NCBI GenBank assembly: GCA_029953675.1
Contig: JAMWBK010000004.1
Span: forward strand, 1,860,001 to 1,924,000
Origin: Rhodosorus marinus
Taxonomy: Eukaryota > Rhodophyta > Stylonematophyceae > Stylonematales > Stylonemataceae
Direction: 5' to 3'
DNA length: 64,000 nt
Within the stretch, counting starts at the first letter, position 1; each line of letters starts with the position of its first letter. Both the position numbers and the translations under genes were made by a program. Of the stretch, positions 23,511 to 34,169 are shown in pieces. The notes under the pieces are model-generated. The model was not told the DNA's origin. It searched no databases and saw only the letters and a list, made by a program, of their open reading frames with translations.

Positions 23511-24255
23511 ATGGATACGGAGGACCTTAGGCTGCTTCAAGTTAAGGCTGGAGTTGTCAGGAGGTGAGATTGGGAGTTTCTTTTCCGGGACTGCATGGAA
23601 ACAAACGTTTGGGTGGTGAAAATTTTATCCGGGAGGGATTTGGAGCTCTGACAACGAGTTCTTGGAATTTCATTTCCTGAGTAGGACAATGAAGGAAGTC
23701 GAAATGTACGAGAAGGAGCTGGAAATGAACCTTTCAAAAGTGCAAGAGTTGAAGAGAAATGGTGCTGACTCGTCAGATATCAGACAATCGGTAGGTTTGT
23801 CATCACACGAAAAGAGCTAAACCCTCAATTCGACATCGGGGTCTTCTGCGGCCTTTGAAATCAGTCTACGAAGCAACAATCTGCGGACGAGGCCCCCACT
23901 TGCTGGTGTTCCACAAGATACCAAAGCATGATCTCAGTCTACGAAGATAAAGGCGCTTGCTGAGCCGCCTTTTTACTTTTTCGCCATTCTCAGGAAAGAG
24001 TGATGGCTGAAACAGAGGCTATGATACCAGACACAAAGAAGAGACTTTTGGGGGCTGTAGCGGACCTGCAGAGCTTCGTTGTAAGTATCGTTGGCGTTCC
24101 CGTATTACCCCTTCCTACTACCATCCTACTCAACTCCATCACCTCTGGACTTGGGACAGGAAACGTATCCGGACGGGAATGGCGCCTCAACCGGTCTTGA
24201 TGTCCACCAATTGCTCCTGGACGCGACGTCTCGCATGGCACCACTTCAAACGTGA
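23511..24255 (+). CDS. TBCA: Tubulin-binding cofactor A
   Basis: Exons 23511-23563, 23685-23790, 23994-24080 and 24160-24255 give 113 aa, the normal size for this three-helix chaperone (about 108-115 aa). TBCA captures beta-tubulin from prefoldin/CCT in the tubulin folding pathway. The signature is clear: LRLLQVKAGVVRR at the start, EVEMYEKELE, then MIPDTKKRLLGAVADLQSF in helix 3. The C-terminus (after ETYPDGNG) is longer than in animals and low in conservation. Confidence 0.92.
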
Positions 24256-24561
24256 GGTAGTGGTTTATGTTGCGGGCTGTTGAGCTCCAAGCTGTAAATA
24301 GTTCCTGCTATGTAAAAATACGCACTGGGTGGAGAAAGTTCAAGTCGTCAAAAACGTCACCTTGCGAATATTGAATGCGATTTGCTTTGTCCGTGGTTAC
24401 AAGAAATCTATTCGAATATCTAAAAACCTAGGGTGCACCCCTGGGGGCACTATGGACTCGCCTGCTGAGCTTTTCACTACGACTTTACGTGTCGTTGGAC
24501 GAGCGTCGAGGGTTGACACTGGGCACCAGGTTAAAGGCGTAACTGGATGAGGGTCAGTTTA
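24256..24561. other. Convergent gap between TBCA and succinyl-CoA ligase
   Basis: About 300 bp holding two facing 3' ends. I see nothing else in it. Confidence 0.5.
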
Positions 24562-26180
24562 TTACAAAGGGAGCTTAAAACTAACATTTACGTCAACGGT
24601 GTTAGCAATTTGTACTATTTCGGCAAGCTTCACGGCTTTCTTCCCCGCCTCGTCAAGATCGTCTGCCGCGATGATGCGAAGCCCAGAATCGAAGATCAGC
24701 TTCTTGGCCTCGTCGACTTTATTTCCTTGCAATCGTACCACTAAAGGTACTCGAAGCTGAATCGTTTTCGCTGCAGTAATGATTCCCTGTTTAAACGGAC
24801 CACTGAGTTTAGTTGAGAAACCACTGGACCCACGTAAAAGCTTTATAAGGAGCCAAGCGTACCTGGGCAATAACATCGCATCGCATTATTCCTCCAAAAA
24901 TATTCACAAGTATGGCCTGGACTTTCGGATCGTCATTGAGAATCGTAAACGCCTCAGTTACTTGCTTGTCCGTAGCTCCTCCCCCCACATCAAGAAAGTT
25001 CGCCGGGTTTCCCCCGTGGAGTTTAATGATGTCCATTGTCGCCATAGCTAGACCAGCGCCATTCACGAGGCACCCAATGTTCCCGTCAAGCCCAATGTAG
25101 TTCAGCCCAGCTTCGGCAGCACGAACCTGCACGTGGAAGTGAGGAGTTGCACTTGATTAGAGAAACGAGACTTGAGAGCACTTGACGTGAGCCGGGTGCC
25201 TTGACCGAGAAAATACCTCGCGAGGATCCTCCTGCGTTGTATCTCTCATAGCAAAAATGTCTGGCTGCCTGAAGTCTGCGTTGTCATCGAAGTTGATCTT
25301 CGCATCGATGCAAACAACCTCTCCTTGAGGAGTCTCGATCATGGGATTGATCTCAACGAGAGTCGCGTCCTTTTCAATGAACAATTGATAGAGCTTCTTC
25401 ACCTGCTCGGCACATTGTTTCTTGGAATTCCCATGGAAACCCATAGCTTCAGCTACCGCGTCCGCAACTTCCGGCGTTATCCCTTCTGCAATGTTTACTG
25501 GGATGTTTTTGATTGCATTGGGATTGCTCGCCGCAATGTCCTCAATGGAGGAACCCCCCTAAGCGGACCCATTCATTTTCTTAGAATTCGTAACATTCTC
25601 CAATAGGGTTATGGTAAACTCACTTCGCGGCTGGCGATGATTGTCGGTCCCTGAGATTCACGATCATAGAGGATTCCTAGGTACATCTCGCGTCTCATGT
25701 ACATTCGCTCCGTAACTAGCACCTTGGACCAATTAAGTGCAAAGGCGGACAAAGCGTTAGTCGACAATTGACTTTGAAATCCGTTCATGCCGGACCGAAC
25801 CGTACCTTCGAGCACAGTTTCCCACCAGCACCGGTTTGCTTGGTGACCAAGTTCTGACCAAACATCTTAGAAGCAATATCAGCCGCAGTTTTTGCATCGT
25901 AGCAGAGGTGTACGCCAGACTTAAAACCATTTTCGAATGTCCCGAGCCCTCTTCCGCCAGCGAGCACCTGAGCTTTGACGACAATATCAGTGCCATCTCC
26001 AAGCGACTTCGCCGCAGCGAGCGCCTCCTCCTTCGTCGTCACAGCTGTTCCACGGGGAACTCTAATCCCATAGCCGCGCATCAACTCCTGTGACTGATAC
26101 TCGTGCAAATGAAGGAAACGCGCCTGTCTTCCATAAGGATTGCTAGAGCGCACCCGCGTCGCAGCTCTCAAAATATTCAT
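24562..26180 (-). CDS. SUCLA2: Mitochondrial succinyl-CoA ligase, beta subunit
   Basis: Exons 26180-25806, 25722-25624, 25558-25217, 25126-24863 and 24786-24562 give 434 aa. The enzyme makes ATP or GTP from succinyl-CoA in the TCA cycle. The start [13 protein letters not shown] is a basic, acid-free mitochondrial presequence, followed by [12 protein letters not shown] where the mature ATP-grasp domain begins. Other signatures: [72 protein letters not shown] and [15 protein letters not shown]. All introns are phase 0. ATP versus GTP preference cannot be read from the sequence, so the symbol denotes the family. Confidence 0.95.
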
Positions 26181-27343
26181 ATCCAAAATAAAAAGATACT
26201 GCCAAGCTGTAAGTACCAGACCTATGCAGATCTCCGCTCCCTACAGACAACAGGGACAAATGTCGTCCTCAAAACTAATCTGACTCCAATACAAAAGATT
26301 TCTCCTCGTTCTACCTTTCCGACACTCCCCAACTCCTCCCCAAACCAAGACAGATCCACCCCATATCGCGCATCGATCATCCGCACATCCTCCATAGTAT
26401 TGCTATCGAAAACCCTTCACCAACCGACAATGCATATTTTAAGTATCTTTTCATCCAAAAAAAGAACCAATGCTCAATTTACTTTTAAATATACACAATT
26501 ATTAATATACTGTTCTATATTAAGATATAGCATTCCTTATTTTCGTTAATCCGTCAGCCATTGAAAAAAAAATTCATTCATGATTTTTGTCCTAAATTAT
26601 TTGTTAATTTTTACTCCTCTTAGCTTTTTCTTCTCATCTAACCCCTAAACACAATCCGAAAGAAGAGATACAGAAAGAGCTAGCTATATTTTAGGGGTAG
26701 TTAGGTTTCTTATTTATAGGTTGAGTAATTCTTTTTTTTTACATTTGTGGAAAACGAAACGTTTATGGTCGGAACTAGCCCCTTTGATTCTCGGCTTCAG
26801 TACTTTCAATATGCCGGCGATCAGTCGGTGATTACCCCCCCTACAGTTCTCCTATTCGAGAATGCGTATCAGGAAACCGAAAATGTGGCGTCTGGGACAT
26901 GGGACACGGGACACGCCGTCGGGGGAGAAAGACAAGTGGTAGGATGGGTGCTAAAACTCGCGTCACTAGCAATTTTCTTCACTTGATCGAATACTACTAA
27001 TGCTAGTTAGCTATTTTATGAATGATCTAGTCTTGATCCAATGATAAATTAACCACCCAGCATACCCCCACTCCGCTAGCTGTTTCGGACCACCGTTCGA
27101 TGATTGAAAGACTGTGAAGAGACAAGCAGAAACAATGCTTAGCTTGCTCTAGAGATGCAGAGAGCTGTCGGCTGTAACACAGGGTTCACATGGATTCCAT
27201 GGCCCCAGCGAAGATAACGCGTTAAAGCCGAGCCCTAGCCAAGGCGTTGAGTGGTGAACATGGACCGTTGAATTTATTCCACGAGGCGGGTACTGATAGA
27301 AACGCGGTGGGGGGCCTCTGACGCGGCTGCTCGTAATTTCTAG
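26181..27343. other. Divergent intergenic region
   Basis: Upstream of the succinyl-CoA ligase the + strand is C-rich at about 26270-26420, then AT-rich at about 26440-26740. An open stretch at 26747-26986 shows no protein character. The promoter of the AIRIM-like gene should lie at the right end. Confidence 0.45.
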
Positions 27344-27370
27344 GTGGAGGTTACTCCCGCCGTTGAATTT

Positions 27371-27955
27371 ATGTCGCTTGGACTGACAAAGACCGCAAGA
27401 TCTGTACTGCTCGAGCACTTGGACGCGACTAGACGAGTTGCAAATTCGTCGTCCAGGCTGGACTCTACGTCGAGGCGAATTGGAGATCTACTTGGCGCAG
27501 CACAGAACAACGCGCAACGCCTGAAGGATATCACTGAAGCGGAAGATGAGATTTGGTTGGGTTCAACGGGGTTAGAGAGCAACCTCATTGCTTCCCACGT
27601 TGCCCGACTGGAGAAGCTGTTCGCTGAAATTTGGAATACGCTTAAGGAGATGAGGACTTTATTCGCAGATATACGGAGCGAGGTGGATGACTTGATAGCA
27701 CACAGCTCCGCGTCTCTTGATGAAACGTTTAGTATTTTTCCATCTCCATACGTGTTTCGCGAGCGCTTGGAAGACACAAAGAGGCTCTACGGCGATCGGC
27801 TGGCTCACCAAGAAGCTGTACTTGCGGACCTTACCAGCTACGAGTCACTGGACGCTGTGGTGAACCTCTGGAAAAATTCGGAAGCTTCGTTTTCCAGCCT
27901 AAAGCGCTGGTTTCTAGTCGCAGAATCGGTGCATGAGCTGGTGGTAACCATGTAG
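27371..27955 (+). CDS. AIRIM (C1orf109)-like helical protein
   Basis: An intronless stretch gives 194 aa from the ATG at 27371. The frame is open back to a possible splice acceptor (TTTCTAG) at 27343, so an upstream exon is possible. The protein is almost all helix. Its tail, SPYVFRERLEDTKRLYGD followed by LTSYESLDAVVNLWKN, resembles from memory the C-terminal part of human C1orf109/AIRIM, a cofactor of the AFG2 ATPases that recycle factors from pre-60S ribosomes. The middle RSEVDDLIAHSSASLDE also fits that layout, as does overall length (about 200 aa). The match is distant, so the function is tentative. The stop is 57 bp from the stop of the facing GST gene. Confidence 0.55.
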   Translation: MSLGLTKTARSVLLEHLDATRRVANSSSRLDSTSRRIGDLLGAAQNNAQRLKDITEAEDEIWLGSTGLESNLIASHVARLEKLFAEIWNTLKEMRTLFADIRSEVDDLIAHSSASLDETFSIFPSPYVFRERLEDTKRLYGDRLAHQEAVLADLTSYESLDAVVNLWKNSEASFSSLKRWFLVAESVHELVVTM

Positions 27956-28011
27956 ACCAACCGCAGACAAGACGACAAAAAAAGAGTTTTCGCGTTGTTG
28001 TTCGTCTTCTG

Positions 28012-28748
28012 TCACAGTTTTACAGCTCCTCGTGCAAAGCGCGTTGACACGTGTCTCAAAGGATCTAGTAACTCATCGTATCCATTCAAAGCCGCAAGCC
28101 TTGAAAGCCATCCGAGAACATTGGGAAATTCTGAGAAGTCATAAATGTTCGCGATGTGCGTTTGGTCCAAATCCACACAAACGAACAGATCAGCAATACT
28201 TAGCTCGTCCACGAGGTAATTCCTAGCGGAAAGATGGTCGTCCAGTACGTGGAGGGCACCAGCAAAGCTTTCCATCTCGCCTGGTCTAGCTTTTCGATTT
28301 AGCAGCTTCTCCGAAAGAACGACGCGCGTACCGAGTCGCGAATTTGAATGTGCCCAGTGAAGCCACTGATTCACCAAAGCTCGTTTCCGGGTATCAGGAG
28401 GATAGATCGCGTGTAGATTCCTGCTTTCACATACGTACGCCATAATCGCCGCAGCTTCGCTAAGGATAAAACCATCGTCTGCAGCAGCGGAAAGGTGGAA
28501 GGTTTATTAGTGAGGGAAACGCTCTTCAGTTTTTCCAGCTAGGTCGGCTGCACCCCTTTCAGGCGCCGAGAAAGCACACCATCTATGACAGGAACCAATC
28601 CATTCGGATTCAGCTTCAGGAACCATTCAGATTTGTTCTCAACCTCTCTCAGATTCACTTTCCGGAATTCGTAATCGATGTTGTTACTGGCCAGCAGGAT
28701 CCTCACCGCCCGAGTAGGCTGTGACAATGGGCTTCCATAGACAATCAT
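28012..28748 (-). CDS. Glutathione S-transferase, theta-like
   Basis: Exons 28748-28580 and 28478-28012 give 211 aa, normal for a cytosolic GST. The thioredoxin-fold N-domain shows YGSPLSQPTRAVRILLASN, with the catalytic Ser expected in PLSQP as in theta class, then NPNGLVPVID and the joined DDGFILSEAAAIMAYV (glutathione-binding cis-Pro and ESxAI-type motif). The C-terminal helical domain contains SARNYLVDELSIADLFV, the N-capping box of GST folds. It should conjugate glutathione to electrophiles or act as a peroxidase; the substrate is unknown. Confidence 0.9.
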
Positions 28749-28805
28749 CTTCCAATCCTATCTTCAGATAATCTGTTGAGCCTGGTCAGCTTCAGCATTC
28801 CTCCG

Positions 28806-29093
28806 AAAGCTCCTGGGGCTAACCTGCGTCTCCAGAAGAAGGGCAACGATCATACACCTACTCATGCACAGAACGGCTGGAAGGTAGTTTGAAGGTAGCT
28901 GGAATCTCCTGCCGATCCTCTTCCTCCCTGGAGGCCTGGTAACTATCGTATACCTACTCATGCATAGAACTGGTGGACGGTAGTTGGAAGGTAGTTGCGC
29001 ACTCCTACAACTCCTCTTCGTCACGAGAAGCCTGGCAACGACCATAGACCTACTCATGGACAGAAATGATGATATGTAGACGGAAGATAGTTG
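28806..29093 (-). repeat. Three-copy 96-bp tandem repeat
   Basis: The landmark CCTACTCATG recurs at 28857, 28953 and 29049, exactly 96 bp apart each time. The flanking sequence (AGTTGGAAGGTAGTTG, CAACGA-CATA) is also shared at moderate identity. On the minus strand one frame runs open through all three units as three 32-residue repeats, each beginning QL(P/S)S and containing (L)CMSR or LSMSR. The array lies 58-345 bp upstream of the GST start codon. Whether it is translated, regulatory or a plain minisatellite is not known. Confidence 0.85.
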
Positions 29094-29934
29094 GGAAAGG
29101 TCCATAAAAGCTCAGGGTTAGTGGAGGAAGGACTTTTCAGTCCGTAAGATGTCTACTCAGCTAGGAAAATGAGGAGACGGTAAACTGAGCGTATCTTGGG
29201 AAATGCGCGTCGAGTTGATCTGGACGGTCCTCTAATGGCTTTGGATACCTGAGCACATTCGATTGTTTCTTCAAGAAGCTCAAACTGTCGCTGGACAGGT
29301 CGAAAGGATCGACCTTGGGGAGGACCCCTTTTCTGTGGTGCGCGATACTGCTGATGCGCAAAACGCAAGCAAATCTACTTTCCAAAAAAATTCAGTCCCA
29401 AAGTATTTCCATGTAGATCATATAAAGTCCTCTGAGACGTATTTGTTTGTGTGCTTAACGCCTCTCTGATTCCCCTCCGAAGAACGCCGCTACGACCCGG
29501 TACGAAGGCGCATGGCGCTTTTCATCGCTTCTGTACGAACGGACTTGGAAATTTGCAGAATGTCATGCAACCCATGCATCGGGGTTGGAGTACTGAGTCT
29601 GTTTAACAATTAGCATCCCCCAAGCGTTGCCTGGTGCAGTCCTAACAGCACGGGCAATATCACGTTGCCTCGTGCGGAGATTCAGACATATCCGGAAGAT
29701 ACACGCGGCGGGGCTATTTCTAAGCAACAATGGTCTGCTAATGACATTCACACACCAGAGTTTTCGTTAGCCATTGTCGAGTTCTACGTAACACGCCCAG
29801 GTCTATTCAAGGTTCACCTTCCTAGAACACAACGTGTAGCAGGTAGGGTTCATTAGAGTCGTGCTGAATCGGATAGTTTTTCCGATAAAAGCCGTTTTCG
29901 GACCAGAGAGTACATATACAACTCGTATGTTTGG
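29094..29934. other. Intergenic with no clear gene
   Basis: Several short open stretches occur on both strands (for example 29671-29856 +), but none has a start, splice sites or a family match. It contains the 3' end of the TMEM161 gene. Confidence 0.4.
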
Positions 29935-31613
29935 TCACCCCTGCTTTAGCCTAGACTCTGGAAGCAACACCTCAGTGAGTCGATCTCCGATCAGCCCGAC
30001 CATGTAGAGCGCTCCCCAGCTCAGCGAGCTCCAGAAAGCGAACATTTGGAAACTTGAGAACAGCAACGGATCGTTGGGCGTCGCAATGTTCTTCAGAGCT
30101 ACCATAGAAGATGCCATGGTCATCAGCGGCGGTGCGATGTACTGCAAACCAATGGCAGGTAAGTAGAAGTGCACGGTGAAAACTCTCTGCTCCAAGAGAA
30201 CCGCATTGACTGTTCCTTCCCCAGAAAGTAGTTTTTGGGCTTGTTCCAGACCGGTGCTCAAGTAGTCCCGCATTCGAACTCTGAAAAGGCTCAGTCGAAG
30301 CAGACACGATAGTATGAGGAGCGCAAGACGGAACACTCTTAGCTGCCCTTGGGCGAGCTCTGAAGTCAGGAATTCTCCCAGCAACGGTTTGAAGAACAGA
30401 AGGGATACGGCCAGCGGGAGAACTGCATCAATGCATAGAGCAAAGAAGGTGACCTTCCTGAGAACAACAGCTTTGCTAACGCTGGCGCTCTTAGCCGATT
30501 CCTCGTCGTCCTCATCGTCTTGTTCGTTGATGTAAAACTTGAAAAACCAATGCGAGAACCTCTGAGAAGGAAGAAGTACCGCTGCGGAACTGAGCCCACA
30601 CAATAACGCGAGACAAATTCGGATCAGTCTCCCAATGTCCCTACTTATTCTCGTGGTTTCGAGCAAATCATTGGCCTTCATCCAATCCTCGAGGCTGGAC
30701 TGGCCAAACTGTATCCCTTCCTCGACGTTGAGATCAAGGATGAGGTTGGATGTCGAAGGTGCAGTTGCCAGAAGAGCAGAAAGAATAGACAATACAACCA
30801 CGACTGCCGCAGCAATGCCTTCATTTGACCCAAACCCGAGGTGTACTACAAGGCTCCCTAACGACCCGAGACAGGTGATCATGCAGCCGAGGGCGAGATG
30901 ATGAGCAGTTTCCATCACTTCGAACTGCACAGGGAAGAGAAGAACACTCTGAGCTCATATCTACTGATGGAGGAGTAGCGACTAGTACTAAAGAATAGAG
31001 GAAATTGAGATGGTCTGACATGGACAAACTCACTTGGGTGAACGCCCTGAGGAGAACCTCCACAGACCAAACAACTAGGAACGCAGTGAACACTATCAGA
31101 ACCTGGTCATACTCGTACATAAACTTCCTCTCGACTATTCTGAAGAATTGCTTTCGTGGTGAACAGTTTGCATGTCGGGAAGCAATCGAGACGTTGAAGG
31201 GGTAAGAATTGGGTTAACGACAATACAGTGACCGAATTGAGCAAAACGTAGCGATTCGAATTCGAATTTCAACATATCCGAAACAGGTTTTCCAAATAGC
31301 AGCTACGAGTTAGAATTCTTATGATGTTTACAATAACGCTCACCTGATCGATGTTTTTCATTACCATCGGGACGATCCTCAGAGCATCCTTGGCGGAGTT
31401 CTTCTTCTTCTTGCGATTCTCCTTCGAGGACGACCTACCAGCGTCCGTACCCAGACTCCTTTCTAAAGACCTTTTTATGTGCTCCTGACTCGGCTCCACG
31501 AGGTACGGGATTCCATAGTACCATCGCTCAAAGGGTCGGATGATCCCTCTCAACCTCGACAGTACAAACAGTGTCAGAACCCCAGCTAGCAACGTCGGGG
31601 GAAGCAACGCCAT
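29935..31613 (-). CDS. TMEM161: TMEM161 family multi-pass membrane protein
   Basis: Exons 31613-31344, 31150-31034 and 30924-29935 give 458 aa, all introns phase 0. Family marks: a hydrophobic N-terminus (LLPPTLLAGVLTLFVLSRL), RWYYGIPYLVEP, the EYDQVLIVFTAFLVVWSVEV membrane segment, NVEEGIQFGQSSLEDW (cf. the LEFGLETG...FSD motif of TMEM161B), CLLRLSLFRVRMRDYL, HFYLPAIGLQYIAPPLMTM and ALKNIATPNDP. About eight membrane segments are visible. Animal TMEM161B affects ion currents and cardiac rhythm; the role in algae is unknown. Intron 1's acceptor (CGAAAG) is weak but is the only one keeping phase. Confidence 0.88.
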
Positions 31614-32411
31614 ATCACAGCCTCTTCTTCCCCTTCACAGCAAAAATAATAGCAGTACTAAAACACTAAAATAACCTAAAACAAAAGAAGCTTCCCCCAC
31701 AAGGCCCGCCTCCGAAGTTCCATTGAGAACCCTGGTCCGCATCCCCATTGCCCCAACGAGATTATTGTCTAACAAGTAGACTAAGCATTCTTCAGACCAA
31801 TTAAGTTTGGTTATACTAAAATAGCATCAGGCCAACTATATTATCAAATATAATTGGTTGTTTAGATCTTATACAGTTGAAATATATCCAATGAATACGC
31901 TTTAACGCTAATATTGTCCTAGTTAGACCAATTGATACGCTTATGTCGAGATGTACGTATATAAATGCATATAGGGATACTTAATTGGTGTCTAGTTAGT
32001 TTCTAGTATCCAATAGATTCCAAGGTTAGTCCGCATAAGATACTTAAGGGCGTCCAAATTCGTTGGGCCGCACTACTAGGATGAGCTTGTAACTGGTAAG
32101 GAAGAGGGACGAGGTAATTTTTTTTTGGAGGGTCGTATCATCCTGAGATGAATCCTACGTATTGATTCTGTTTTTAATGTTAGCGACCGGTTCCATTTTA
32201 AGATTAGATCAGTTTTTTCAAAGTTCCAGTACTGATCGTCCTCCAGCTTGAGGGGTTTAGTCCCATCGCATGGATCCCCCTGCTGGCTCTGGTTTTCAGG
32301 GCTTGGCTGACTGCTCTGACCGTCAATATTGCGCGTCATGGCTAGAAGGCTTAAGGATCTAGAGCGCCGGCCAAGAGAAGGAACGGCACCCCACAGCTCC
32401 AGGTGCTGATT
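31614..32411. other. TMEM161 5' flank
   Basis: Upstream of TMEM161 the DNA is first C-rich on the + strand, then AT-rich at about 31760-32010. A minus-strand open stretch at 32076-32339 (start MTRNIDGQSSQ) has no recognisable features. Confidence 0.4.
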
Positions 32412-32990
32412 CTACAGCAGGAGCGAGCCTTCGCAGAATCGATGGACCATTGGCTGAAGTATGGAATGCTCATGGTTTCCATGCACATCAACCCGAATGA
32501 CGAGAGTTCCCCGAGGGTCGACGAGTGATCGAAGTTGCGTCGACAGCAAAAGACTGGTTTGGGAGTTCCATGTTTCGTCGAGGGCAAATGCTCATTTCTG
32601 TAACAGTTTCACGCTAGTACCAGCTGAAAATCCTTTCAAGTAGGAAAACGAGCTGTGATGTTCTGTGTTTGGACCCAGGAGCGTTCTAGTCTTGAATTTC
32701 AACGGGACTATGTTCAACAGCATTGTGACCAAACAAGTGATTTCGTTTTTACTAAGAGTTCAGCTGGTCGAAGGATTGCTGAATGACAATATCACTCCCC
32801 TTCCGGTCGCAACTGCTCGCTTTTCGAACACACGAAGACGGCAAAGGCCCTCGTATGTTAGCTTGTTTTCATCGTCATCATGTAACCTTCTCCGGATTTC
32901 TCTTTCGCTGAGAGCTCTGTTCAATATCTCCGCAGAAACTTGAAGAACTATAAATTGTACATCGTAGTAATAGTCAGCTACTAAATTTCC
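32412..32990 (-). CDS. Orphan coding-like exons, unknown protein
   Basis: Two protein-like open segments lie here. The first runs from an acceptor-like TTTAG near 32982 to about 32793: DYYYDVQFIVLQVSAEIL, ALSEREIRRRLHDDDENK and LRVFEKRAVATG. The second runs from about 32600 to a stop at 32412: ETWNSQTSLLLSTQLRSLVD and GTLVIRVDVHGNHEHSI. They have no start codon of their own, and I could not find one splice pair that joins them in phase. They could be 3' exons of the B-box-like gene immediately upstream or a decayed gene. No family is recognised. Confidence 0.3.
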
Positions 32991-33370
32991 ATGTCATAAA
33001 TATTGTTAGTCGCTCATTCACCATCTTAGATGGGATCCTTGTAAATGTTGAGCGATTGACTCCTGTAAGTTCCTTCCGACTAAACTCCGTGCAATAAATA
33101 TTGTTAGTCGCTCCGTCCCTTGGGGCCCGATGGCCGGGTTCTATTTTGCGGGCCACTGACGCCGTTGAGTTCCTTCCGACTTAACTCCAAACCATTCTGA
33201 CTGTCGTTGCTCCTTGGACTCGATGCCTGTGGTGCAACCTCGGAACCATCCGTGCCATTCAGTTCTTTCTGACTAAGATCAGTACGATTGGATGTATCCA
33301 CACTCCCAGAGCTTGCGAGCTTCGTTCTGGGTTCTGATCCATTAGCTCCATCAAGCTCTTTCCGAGTGGA
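32990..33370 (-). repeat. Tandem repeat of about 96 bp at the 3' end of the B-box-like gene
   Basis: On the minus strand the unit begins (S/T)(R/Q)KEL(N/D/T)G. Units start at 33370, 33274, 33181 and 33081, so the lengths are 96, 93 and 100 bp plus a partial last copy. Units 1-2 keep the reading frame; the 100-bp unit does not, and the stop codon of the gene falls inside it. The last two copies also share GAGCGACTAACAATATTTAT near their ends. Confidence 0.85.
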
Positions 33371-34169
33371 CTGCAACATTACTGAAGAGGTAAAATCCAT
33401 CCTCTCAAACCCGAAATACTCAACCATGGCGGATGAAATCTTCACGCACTTTTCTGAAAAATAATGTCTACAACCACCACAAACGAAAGAGGCGAACTCC
33501 TCGCAATGGTACTCTGCAGGCATCGACGTACACCGAGCACAATGAATCGTTGAGACGCAACCTTCCTTTAGCTCCCTATGTAGCGTCTCGCCCGAGTCTC
33601 TGCAGCCCTTGTGCAACTTTTGGTGGGCAAAAAGACGGGTTAGGCTAAAGTACTTGTTCTTTCTTGCCGTGTAAACAGAAAGTCATTTCTGATGTCGCTC
33701 ACCTGTGAGAGGCTGCACAATCTGCAGATGCATTTAGAAGTCGCCAAACACCAGAAGACCGCCTGGGCCTTCTCACATCCGTCACAGAGTGCTTTCGAGG
33801 TTTTCAATTTTGACCCGTGATGCTCGACAAGGTCCAGCTTCAGCTCCAAACCCTCCATACCGGCTCTCCTACATGCCAGTAACGGGCCTTGGAAGGCTGC
33901 AGCCGCACACCCTCAAGCTTTTCCTGACTTCCTATGTACTCTCTACCATGTCAGTCCACATGGCAAAGCATTCAAAGGTACCTACACCACACCAAACCCC
34001 CTTCAACCAAACTATAGCTCTCAGAAACCCTACGAGAAGCCCTCCGCTTTACTAGTAGATCGTCGGTCTCCTTGATCATCATAACCGGAGCTCGACCTTT
34101 CCTTTTCTGAAACCGCCGCCCGGCCTCCGAAGTGTATCCAGAGGGGTCCAAAGCACCAACCCCAATCAT
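33104..34169 (-). CDS. Double B-box-like zinc-finger protein with C-terminal repeats
   Basis: Exons 34169-33982, 33868-33703 and 33616-33104 give 288 aa; intron phases 2 and 0. A basic N-terminal exon (RRFQKRKGRAP, KRRASRRVSES) precedes two B-box-like zinc modules. The first is CDGCEKAQAVFWC, CRLC, continuing over intron 2 to HKGCRDSGETLH. The second is CARCTSMPAEYHCEEFASFV, then CGGC. Spacing follows plant CONSTANS/BBX boxes, although the D-x-A-x-L core is poorly kept. Plant BBX proteins regulate transcription; no CCT domain is seen. The C-terminal third is a run of Ser/Asn/Gly-rich repeats beginning (S/T)(R/Q)KEL(N/D)G. The protein ends in the third repeat, which is 100 bp long and breaks phase. 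Confidence 0.65.
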
